Part shown: positions 1-4,544 of the stretch, piece by piece
Layout: every line of letters starts with the position of its first letter
How positions within the stretch are numbered: the stretch's first letter is position 1
Origin: Actinomycetes bacterium
Lineage (GTDB): Bacteria; Actinomycetota; Acidimicrobiia; Acidimicrobiales; Acidimicrobiaceae
DNA: 5,247 nucleotides
NCBI GenBank assembly: GCA_021844725.1
Contig: JAKBSX010000275.1
Span: 1 to 5,247 of the forward strand
Direction of reading: 5' to 3'
Translations under genes and position numbers: made by a program
Notes under the pieces: model-generated
Database searches by the model: none
Seen by the model: the letters and a program-made list of their open reading frames with translations, nothing else
What the model was told of the DNA's origin: nothing

Positions 1-155
1 CGATCTGGAATAATATTGGCAGATAGGGGATAGTCGTCCATCAACCACGACAACGTCCGCTCATGGTCAACGACGTCGTCAATCTGGAGGTTCCCCGTTG
101 GACCTTGGGTCCATAAATCCTCCTCGATCCATAATATCCAATCGAGAGTGTCCAC
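1..155 (-). CDS. Partial cassette gene, hypothetical acidic protein (N-terminal 51 residues)
   Basis: This frame is open from just inside the third cassette to the left window edge, giving at least 51 residues, and it continues beyond base 1. The visible part begins MDTLDWILWIEEDLW and later reads HERTLSWLMDDYPL. It is rich in Asp, Glu and Trp and shows no signal peptide or membrane segment. The nearest upstream in-frame stop is TGA at 171-173. The start is uncertain: GTG at 153-155 is taken here, but a CTG at 162-164 lies four bases after a GAGG and could be used instead. The ORF begins about 25 bases inside the core box of attC1, as expected for a cassette gene. I do not recognise the family. 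Confidence 0.55.
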   Translation of the reverse strand, partial: MDTLDWILWIEEDLWTQGPTGNLQIDDVVDHERTLSWLMDDYPLSANIIPD

Positions 156-179
156 GAGATTCAGGGTACCTCAAAAGGT

Positions 180-242
180 GCCGAACGGAAAATTGAGGGG
201 CGGGCCGCTTCTGGCCTGTACCTCTCGAATGACGGGTTAGCG
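180..242 (-). other. attC recombination site 1 (59-base element)
   Basis: Read on the minus strand, the site opens with the core box CGCTAAC (242-236) and closes with GTTCGGC (186-180). It contains an imperfect hairpin: GAGG (195-198) faces CCTC (221-224), and GGCC (203-206) faces GGCC (213-216). Its arms are nearly identical to those of attC2 (AAAATTGAGGGGCG on one side, CCTCTCGAATG on the other), while the loop differs, as expected for two attC sites from the same integron lineage. The site separates the small membrane-protein cassette from the partial cassette gene to its left. Confidence 0.85.
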
Positions 243-269
243 TTTTTCACGCTGCACCGCAAACAATAA

Positions 270-297
270 TGGTGCGGAGAGGTGGAATCGAACCACC
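270..297 (-). other. tRNA 3'-end-like element (T-arm, acceptor strand and CCA)
   Basis: On the minus strand this 28-base stretch has a perfect 5-bp T-stem (GGTGG/CCACC, 293-297 with 281-285) around the loop TTCGATT, which fits the TTCRANY T-loop rule. A 7-base acceptor-like strand TCTCCGC (280-274), an A discriminator and an encoded CCA (272-270) follow. I could not find a D-arm or anticodon arm at the right spacing upstream, so this is not called a complete tRNA gene. It lies between the stop codon of the 47-residue ORF and attC1, that is, in the 3' untranslated part of that cassette. It may be a tRNA relic, a tRNA mimic or a processing signal. Confidence 0.55.
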
Positions 298-401
298 TGC
301 GCTCACTCTTGGAAGGCAACACATCTACAAACACGCTCATCTCTCGTTTGGGTTGGAATTTTTTTCTCACCAGAGCTCCGCAGGAACGCAATTCCGCACC
401 A
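270..401. repeat. 9-bp inverted repeat spanning the tRNA-like element
   Basis: TGGTGCGGA at 270-278 is the exact reverse complement of TCCGCACCA at 393-401, so the CCA end of the tRNA-like element could pair with the cassette transcript about 115 bases upstream. The arms are 114 bases apart. They lie at the end of the tRNA-like element and inside the 47-residue ORF. Pairing is possible by sequence only; function is unknown. Confidence 0.5.
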
Positions 402-446
402 AACACATGCCACTACTGCACTGCACATAGCGATTGAGTTTTCCAT
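303..446 (-). CDS. Small single-span membrane protein, hypothetical cassette gene (47 aa)
   Basis: The start is ATG at 446-444, preceded by GGAGGA at 456-451 with ideal spacing; the stop is TGA at 305-303. The product has one hydrophobic stretch at about residues 5-22 (core AVVACVWCGIAFL), followed by a basic, polar tail containing GEKK and several Arg, so a single inner-membrane span is likely. It is Cys-rich for its size. The frame is open further upstream to a TTG at 548, which would give 81 residues, but that codon has no Shine-Dalgarno, so the short form is preferred. It is the only gene of its cassette, between attC2 and attC1. I do not recognise a family. Small membrane toxins are one possibility, but nothing here proves it. 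Confidence 0.55.
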   Translation of the reverse strand: MENSIAMCSAVVACVWCGIAFLRSSGEKKIPTQTRDERVCRCVAFQE

Positions 447-511
447 AATTTCCTCCATTGCGATAGATGTTGCACAAGGAACAGAAGCGAGGATTTCCAA
501 CCCAAACGAGA
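342..511. repeat. 17-bp perfect inverted repeat within a cassette
   Basis: TCTCGTTTGGGTTGGAA at 342-358 is the exact reverse complement of 495-511. The right arm lies in the leader of the cassette and the left arm lies in the coding sequence of the 47-residue protein, about 50 bases before its stop codon. A transcript of the cassette could fold so that the ribosome-binding site at 451-456 and the start codon lie within the loop of this long-range stem. It could also be a trace of an old inverted duplication. Confidence 0.75.
451..456 (-). promoter_or_regulatory. Ribosome-binding site of the 47-aa ORF
   Basis: On the minus strand GGAGGA is followed by AATT and then ATG. This strong site decides the choice of the short ATG start over the longer TTG start at 548, which has no purine-rich element upstream. 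Confidence 0.65.
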
Positions 512-577
512 TTGCAACGTGAATTTCAATGTGTGCCTTTACCTCCAAGTCGGTAGTGTTAACGTCGACCAGAACAA

Positions 578-634
578 CGCTAACGTAAAATTGAGGGGCG
601 CCGATAGGCGTCCCTCTCGAATGCCGGGTTAGGC
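578..634 (-). other. attC recombination site 2 (59-base element)
   Basis: Read on the minus strand, the site runs from core box GCCTAAC (634-628) to GTTAGCG (584-578). The inner stem pairs 593-602 with 607-616 (ten pairs, one of them G-T) around a GATA loop. It shares both outer arms with attC1. The TAA inside GCCTAAC is also the stop codon of the TIR gene, so gene and site overlap. A run of seven T on the plus strand just outside (636-642) encodes Lys codons at the end of the TIR gene rather than a terminator. This is the clearest attC on the left side. Confidence 0.9.
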
Positions 635-1417
635 ATTTTTTTGTTCATTTATCAACGGAATTCCTGCCCATTGTCCCATTTTCTTTTCGTGCATGACGCC
701 CGCCAGTTGAACTACTGCGCCAGCATTCGGTGTGATATGCACAATGAAAGGAAACCCGGGAACAGTTCCTTTCTCTACGCCTATTAACTGAGCGTTGAAA
801 GTCTCGCCATTGCTCAACTTGATTCCCTTGTTGAAACCGGTGTTGCAAAAATTGCCCGACTTGTACTCAAAGCGAACCTCGGGCTCCTCATTTTTTACCA
901 AGAACAGATAATTGGATATAGGCTCAAGATAATGCTCGGCGTGACACTCAACAATAGTCTTTGCACCGTCTTGATGCACATAGGCGCGAAGATTAGAAAA
1001 CTCCTGAGGGCCACTAGAGAACGTATTTCGACCTTGCGAGACATCAACGATCTGTCTTAACGCCACCTCCAAACCCTGGCCGAACAAGTCAATGTATAAA
1101 CTCTGAAGCAAAATGGGTGGCATAAAACAATCATCAAGCTTGACCGGGATTAGCTTCGCTTCACCCTTTGCCATTTTCAGCACTGCGTTCTGCCATTCAA
1201 GCTTGACCATATTGCTCTGTAAGCTGTTCTTCGAGACGAAGAACAAAAACAATTTACATGCAGCCAGACCTTCATTCATCTTGTCGACTATTCCATCTCC
1301 TGGCTGAATAGACCATGAATCATAGAAAACTTGGTCTTGCCCAAAGATATCTTTCAAACGTAAAGCGACTTGCTCTACAAGGATTTTGTCTTTGTGATTA
1401 TGTGAAAGAAAAATCAA
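629..1417 (-). CDS. TIR-domain protein with a C-terminal beta-rich domain, cassette-borne
   Basis: Residues 1 to about 123 form a TIR domain. It opens with IFLSHNHKDK (box 1), has FYDSWSIQPGDG at about 31-42, and carries KLEWQNAV with Glu74 where NAD-cleaving TIR enzymes keep their catalytic Glu. Bacterial TIR proteins of this type often consume NAD+ or make cyclic ADP-ribose-like signals in anti-phage defence; that activity is inferred here. Residues of about 131-262 are predicted beta-rich and possibly Ig-like (HYLEPISNYLFLVKNEEP, GTVPGFPFIVHITP); their role is unknown and could be sensing. There is no signal peptide or membrane segment, so the protein is probably cytosolic. The start is TTG, supported by GGAGA six bases upstream and by the TIR motif beginning at residue 2. 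No partner gene such as Thoeris ThsA is in its cassette. Confidence 0.9.
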   Translation of the reverse strand: MIFLSHNHKDKILVEQVALRLKDIFGQDQVFYDSWSIQPGDGIVDKMNEGLAACKLFLFFVSKNSLQSNMVKLEWQNAVLKMAKGEAKLIPVKLDDCFMPPILLQSLYIDLFGQGLEVALRQIVDVSQGRNTFSSGPQEFSNLRAYVHQDGAKTIVECHAEHYLEPISNYLFLVKNEEPEVRFEYKSGNFCNTGFNKGIKLSNGETFNAQLIGVEKGTVPGFPFIVHITPNAGAVVQLAGVMHEKKMGQWAGIPLINEQKNA

Positions 1418-1423
1418 AGCGGG

Positions 1424-1428
1424 TCTCC
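1424..1428 (-). promoter_or_regulatory. Ribosome-binding site of the TIR gene
   Basis: GGAGA on the minus strand lies six bases before the TTG at 1417. No ATG or GTG lies in frame between the upstream stop (TAA at about 1452-1450) and the TIR motif, so this site decides the TTG start. Confidence 0.65.
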
Positions 1429-1435
1429 GAATAGT

Positions 1436-1496
1436 GCCTAACGTAATTTAGACAGCACCCATGCCGCTCTACCCACATCGTCTAAATTGCGTATGC
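1436..1496 (-). other. attI/attC-like recombination site at the head of the left array
   Basis: On the minus strand the site ends in a perfect core box GTTAGGC (1442-1436), which marks the boundary of the TIR cassette. It also contains an inverted repeat: GTAATTTAGAC at 1443-1453 against GTCTAAATTGC at 1480-1490 (ten of eleven pairs). The outer box at about 1496-1490 (GCATACG) is a poor match to RYYYAAC. The palindrome favours attC. The position between the array and a divergent gene, and the poor outer box, would also suit attI or a decayed attC left after cassette loss. Confidence 0.65.
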
Positions 1497-1524
1497 CCGA
1501 CCGGGCCGCCATCCCACTGAGCAT
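1438..1524 (-). CDS. 28-aa ORF lying across the recombination site, possible leader peptide
   Basis: ATG at 1524-1522 follows a strong GGGGAGGG with about four bases of spacing. The frame runs 28 codons (begins MLSGMAARSG, ends AAWVLSKLR) and stops at TAG 1440-1438 inside the core box GTTAGGC. The TIR start codon is 20 bases further on. The layout recalls ORF-11 in attI1 of class 1 integrons, a short ORF across the insertion point that improves translation of the first cassette. The product itself shows no domain. A role in translation coupling is inference. Confidence 0.4.
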   Translation of the reverse strand: MLSGMAARSGIRNLDDVGRAAWVLSKLR

Positions 1525-1628
1525 CGTCCCTCCCCTTCCTGTTTAGGGCAACCTAAAATATTCCGGTCGTCCTCATAACTATTGAGCTAATACACCACCA
1601 AAAGCTGCCTGTTGCAGAAATGCCGAAC

Positions 1629-1655
1629 TTGATCATCAAAGTATTACAATATAAT
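1629..1655 (+). promoter_or_regulatory. Candidate dinB promoter with overlapping palindrome
   Basis: A perfect TATAAT lies at 1650-1655. Upstream is TTGATC (1629-1634), with a short spacer of 15 bases; ACTTGA at 1627-1632 would give 17. The -35 region coincides with the palindrome TTGATCATCAA (1629-1639), which could be an operator. Transcription from here would leave a leader of about 170 bases before dinB. The call rests on sequence appearance alone. Confidence 0.35.
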
Positions 1656-1817
1656 GTGCGCTTGCAGTCTCTTACTGTCCATGGCCACCACCTTTGCTGA
1701 ATCTACCGCTTTCCTTTGTCGGTCGGCAAGCATCGCCGCTATGTGTCCCCCTCCTTCCACGTAGATCCTTGGCCTGTACCCCTGATCGCTGGGCGTCATC
1801 TGATAGACTGGCAGGCC

Positions 1818-1823
1818 AGGAGG
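1818..1823 (+). promoter_or_regulatory. Ribosome-binding site of dinB
   Basis: A perfect AGGAGG is seven bases before TTG at 1831. It fixes translation at this TTG instead of the GTG at 1843 or the ATG at 1888, which falls within the conserved DMDAFFA motif. Confidence 0.8.
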
Positions 1824-1830
1824 TCGTCGA

Positions 1831-2955
1831 TTGCCAGACCCAGTGTCAGAGAGTAACCCTGATCTCCGCAAGATCATCCATGTGGATATGGATGCCTTCT
1901 TTGCGGCGGTAGAGCAACGCGACAAGCCGGAGCTTCGCGGTCTGCCTGTCGTCGTCGGTGGCGATCCCAAAGGACGGGGAGTCGTTGCCACCTGCAGCTA
2001 CGAGGCCCGACGTTTCGGGATTCATTCTGCCATGTCGGCGGCGCGGGCACGGTCCCTCTGCCCCCAGGCGATATTTGTCCGCCCCCGTATGGAGGCCTAT
2101 CGAGAGGCTTCCCGGCAGGTCATGGGAATCCTGCGCAGCTACACACCGCTGGTGGAGCCCCTGTCGTTGGATGAAGCCTTTCTTGACGTGACCGCTGCTA
2201 CCGCCGGTGGCACCCTGGCGGTCGAGATCGCCCGTGAGGTCCTGGACCGCATTCATCGAGAAACGGGGTTGACCGCTTCGGCGGGAGTCTATTACAACAA
2301 GTTGCTGGCCAAGTTGGCCTCCGACTGGCGAAAGCCTCACGGGTTGTTCGTCATCCCGCCTGAACGCGGGCTCGACTTCTTGGCGCCGCTGGCCGTGGGC
2401 AAACTGCATGGGGTGGGCCCGGCCACCGTAAAAAAGTTATCCGCGATGGGTATCGAGACCATCTCGGATCTGCGGACCATGCCGCGGGAAATTTTGATGG
2501 CCCACTTCGGTAAGGCTGGAGCCTGGTTTTACGAAGTAGCGCAGGGGATCGATGGGCGGCTCGTGCAACCGACCCGCCAGCGGAAGTCAGCGGGGACCGA
2601 ACGAACCTTCTCCAAAAACCTGGAGGATCGAAGCGTCATGCTGGCTACTCTTCAGGAAATGGCCGCGCAGGTTGCGGCCCGTCTCCAGGTTCTCGCCTTG
2701 GTGGGCTACACGGTGAACATCAAAGCACGTTTTCCCGACTTTACCACGGTCACCCGAGCACATACGGCGACCGAGGGCATCGGGACCACGGATGCAATCG
2801 CGACATTGTTACCGGAGTTACTCGACCGAGCAGTTCCCAAGAGCGCGTCCGTGCGGCTGCTGGGGATCACCGTGAGCGGCTTGGTCCACGTCCAGGCAGC
2901 GAGCCGGGTAGCACACCAGATGAGCTTGCTGGACGAAATCCTCAACCCGCGGTAA
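1831..2955 (+). CDS. dinB: DNA polymerase IV (Y-family translesion polymerase)
   Basis: DinB copies past damaged bases at stalled forks, with low fidelity and no proofreading. The 374-residue product aligns by eye along its length with E. coli Pol IV plus an 11-residue N-terminal extension. Asp19 in HVDMDAFFAAVE and Asp114-Glu115 in PLSLDEAFLDVT match the metal-binding residues Asp8, Asp103 and Glu104; Phe24 matches the steric gate Phe13. The thumb helix-hairpin-helix is at about 190-205 (KLHGVGPATVKKL). The C-terminus has QMSLL at 363-367, a likely beta-clamp-binding motif. Start is TTG. The gene is divergent from the left array, where intI would normally lie, and is more GC-rich than the cassette genes. 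No SOS box was found. It appears intact. Confidence 0.97.
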   Translation: MPDPVSESNPDLRKIIHVDMDAFFAAVEQRDKPELRGLPVVVGGDPKGRGVVATCSYEARRFGIHSAMSAARARSLCPQAIFVRPRMEAYREASRQVMGILRSYTPLVEPLSLDEAFLDVTAATAGGTLAVEIAREVLDRIHRETGLTASAGVYYNKLLAKLASDWRKPHGLFVIPPERGLDFLAPLAVGKLHGVGPATVKKLSAMGIETISDLRTMPREILMAHFGKAGAWFYEVAQGIDGRLVQPTRQRKSAGTERTFSKNLEDRSVMLATLQEMAAQVAARLQVLALVGYTVNIKARFPDFTTVTRAHTATEGIGTTDAIATLLPELLDRAVPKSASVRLLGITVSGLVHVQAASRVAHQMSLLDEILNPR

Positions 2956-2985
2956 GAATATGGCCAGGGAATGGGCGGTGATGCA

Positions 2986-3090
2986 GCGTAACCGGACCTT
3001 CCCGGCTAGCTTGGGGAGGGGTAGTATTGGATAATTCTAGGATACATCAGAGTTTTCCCGACCCGCCGGTCTTTCCATTAACTATTAGGC
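2986..3090 (+). other. Degenerate attC-like site downstream of dinB
   Basis: GCGTAAC at 2986-2992 and ATTAGGC at 3084-3090 resemble the two outer core boxes of an attC, each with one deviation from consensus. ACCGG (2991-2995) can pair with CCGGT (3066-3070) just inside them. A further weak hairpin lies at 2997-3019 (CCTTCCC/GGGGAGG). The right box is 13 bases before the start codon of the HEPN/Toprim gene, the spacing expected of a cassette boundary. The leading G of the core box, where the strand exchange occurs, is an A here. It may be a decayed attC, a diverged attI or chance. Confidence 0.3.
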
Positions 3091-3103
3091 CTCAGAGGTA
3101 GCC

Positions 3104-4411
3104 ATGGGCACATACACAGACTTTTCGGTTGCCGGTTATCCGCTAATCAATAGCAAGAATGCTGTAGTTCCTGAGGTAATGACTGTCTTCCGTGAGGGCG
3201 ATAAAAGGGTTTTTAAAAGAAGGCTTGGTGACAGGAACCCCCTTGTTTGGGGAGATGCCTTTGCGGACGCAGCGGACGAAAATGAAACCGCCATTTTTTA
3301 CGTCTGTAGTACCGATAACGTCATAGCACGCTTGGAAGTAATGGGTTTCACAATCAATAGAGTTCGTCACGACTTCGAGAAACACCGCCAAGTTGAAGTT
3401 GCGATGTATCAGGAATGGGCAGATGCGAAACCTCATCCACCATGGTTCGCGGACAAGGCCACCCTCATCGCGTCACTCTCCTTCGACGAGTATCTTGACG
3501 GGCTGCGTCATGTACTGGCGGAAGGGCTCAGGCCGAAACCCTTCGATGACAATGAAAAGCCAGAATTGTCGTCAGTTGTCCGCTACATTCTTGATGACAA
3601 TGACGACTATCTCCTTGGTTTCTTTTGTTCAGACATTCGCTGTCTTATCCGATCTGTATGTGAAATTGCGCCGAAGCCAAGTGAAGTAATACAAGACATA
3701 ACTGACTTAGTCGAAGGGGGATATTACGCACCCGATGAGCCAGTTTGCCAGCAAGCAATATACTTATTGATGCTTGGTCACCTTGAAAACTCAAACATAA
3801 TTGTCCTTACAGAAGGATCGACCGATACTCAGGTGCTCCGCGCCTCACTCAAGCTGCTGTATCCCCATTTGTCCGATTACTATTCATTCTTAGACTTTGA
3901 GAACACCAGATTTCCAGGTGGTGCCGGACAGCTTGCATCGCTTGTAAAAGGGTTCGCGGCCGCAGGTATAGGTAACCGGGTCATAGCTGTATTTGACAAC
4001 GATTCTGCTGCACGAGATGCAATGAGGTCGCTGACTCAACTGCAACTTCCAGCAAACATTGCCGTTGTTAGTTATCCAGACATCAAGCTGCTACGCAGCT
4101 ACCCTACCATTGGCCCGAGCGGGAACATTAACCTAGACGTCAACGGTCTCGCAGCAGGCATAGAGTTGTACTTCGGCTCCGATGTGCTTCGCAGCTCTGA
4201 CGGATCGCTGGCACCCGTACAGTGGAAAGGATACGTTCCATCAATAAGTAGCTACCAGGGAGCGGTCCTTGGCAAGAGCGAGCTTCAAGCAGTGTTTCAT
4301 CGGAAACTGGCCGGAGCGAAAAACAACCCTGAAGAACAAGCTCATCAGGATTGGACCGGAATTGATGCGATTCTTCGAGTCATCTTTGGGGCTTTTAGAG
4401 ATGAAGCCTAA
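3104..4411 (+). CDS. HEPN/Toprim-associated protein, probable defence effector
   Basis: The 435-residue protein begins MGTYTDFSVAGYPLINSKNA, typical of the HEPN/Toprim-associated N-terminal family as I recall it. Residues of about 100-195 form the helical part, including FFCSDIRCLIRSVCEI. A Toprim-like domain follows: Glu237 in LTEGSTD, and Asp298/Asp300 in VIAVFDNDSA, the Glu and DxD metal ligands of Toprim nucleases. After it comes YPTIGPSGNINLDVNGLAAGIELYFG, described here only by its position at about 327-352. An R-x5-H string (Arg88, His94) exists, but I cannot say it is a HEPN RNase site. Nucleic-acid cleavage in phage defence is inferred. ATG is preceded by AGAGG at 3094-3098. The TAA stop is part of the attC core box. 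No signal peptide or membrane span is seen. Confidence 0.82.
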   Translation: MGTYTDFSVAGYPLINSKNAVVPEVMTVFREGDKRVFKRRLGDRNPLVWGDAFADAADENETAIFYVCSTDNVIARLEVMGFTINRVRHDFEKHRQVEVAMYQEWADAKPHPPWFADKATLIASLSFDEYLDGLRHVLAEGLRPKPFDDNEKPELSSVVRYILDDNDDYLLGFFCSDIRCLIRSVCEIAPKPSEVIQDITDLVEGGYYAPDEPVCQQAIYLLMLGHLENSNIIVLTEGSTDTQVLRASLKLLYPHLSDYYSFLDFENTRFPGGAGQLASLVKGFAAAGIGNRVIAVFDNDSAARDAMRSLTQLQLPANIAVVSYPDIKLLRSYPTIGPSGNINLDVNGLAAGIELYFGSDVLRSSDGSLAPVQWKGYVPSISSYQGAVLGKSELQAVFHRKLAGAKNNPEEQAHQDWTGIDAILRVIFGAFRDEA

Positions 4412-4483
4412 CCAGTCGCTACACCCGACGGGCTATAGCAATCTGAGGTCACCGCTGCCTGCGGGCGAACACTAACGTTGGAC
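4406..4483 (+). other. attC recombination site of the HEPN/Toprim cassette
   Basis: The site runs from GCCTAAC (4406-4412) to GTTGGAC (4477-4483), both good core boxes, over 78 bases. The inside is GC-rich and imperfectly self-complementary (for example TCGC..CCCG..GG near 4415-4431 against CCTGCGGGCGA at 4459-4469). The stop codon of the HEPN/Toprim gene is the TAA within the first box. A spurious reading frame across it gives NQSLHPTGYS, a string often met where such attC sites are translated. The sequence family differs from attC1 and attC2. Confidence 0.85.
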
Positions 4484-4544
4484 CTCTAGAAAAACAACAA
4501 TTCATTTTGTTATTCAGAGTTTACTAAATGACGGACCATACATT

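Larger units (their letters stand above)
1..1442 (-). mobile_element. Left integron cassette array (minus-strand cassettes)
   Basis: Three consecutive units on the minus strand are separated by attC-like sites at 1436-1496, 578-634 and 180-242. Each unit has one ORF that starts within about 25-135 bases of the preceding GTTRRRY core box and ends at or near the next RYYYAAC box, which is the usual layout of integron gene cassettes. The units run from about 1442 to 585 (TIR protein), 584 to 187 (small membrane protein) and 186 to beyond base 1 (partial gene). The array is cut by the window edge. Cassette identity is inferred from site structure; excision was not tested. Confidence 0.8.
1525..1830. 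other. Intergenic region between the left array and dinB
   Basis: These 306 bases separate two divergent transcription units and should contain the promoters of both. Visible elements are a short hairpin TTTAGG-GCAA-CCTAAA (1542-1557), an 11-bp palindrome with an adjacent TATAAT (1629-1655) and the dinB ribosome-binding site. I found no canonical CTGT-N8-ACAG LexA box. No convincing -35/-10 pair for the minus-strand array could be picked by eye. Reading frames that cross this region overlap each other on both strands and lack a ribosome-binding site, so no gene is called. I see no remnant of an integrase gene. Confidence 0.6.

Noticed and set aside
270..380. Complete tRNA gene ending at the CCA at 270
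   Set aside because: A sequence GCGGAGC near 375-381 pairs with six of seven acceptor bases, but the span is too long and no D-arm or anticodon arm can be drawn.
161..406. Minus-strand ORF of 81 codons
   Set aside because: It runs through the tRNA-like element and straight across attC1, and it overlaps the better-supported 47-residue ORF in another frame. RRWFDSTS is just the T-arm translated.
1694..1912. Plus-strand ORF of 72 codons upstream of dinB
   Set aside because: It overlaps dinB in another frame, lacks a Shine-Dalgarno and has no recognisable domain.
1644..1991. Minus-strand ORF of 115 codons overlapping the start of dinB
   Set aside because: Its first 53 or so codons are the antisense of dinB, it has no ribosome-binding site, and its composition (Pro, Arg, Ser, Thr) is that of a GC-rich shadow frame. 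The distal part (GYRPRIYVEGGG) could be a relic, but nothing supports it.
1846..2409. Minus-strand ORF of 187 codons inside dinB
   Set aside because: It is the antisense of a clear polymerase gene, with Gly/Arg/Gln-rich composition typical of shadow frames.
2997..3019. Rho-independent terminator of dinB
   Set aside because: A seven-pair hairpin is present but no T-run follows it, so it is mentioned only as part of the attC-like region.
4269..4475. Plus-strand ORF of 68 codons ending NLRSPLPAGEH
   Set aside because: It overlaps the HEPN/Toprim gene in another frame and then reads through the attC; its tail is translated recombination site.
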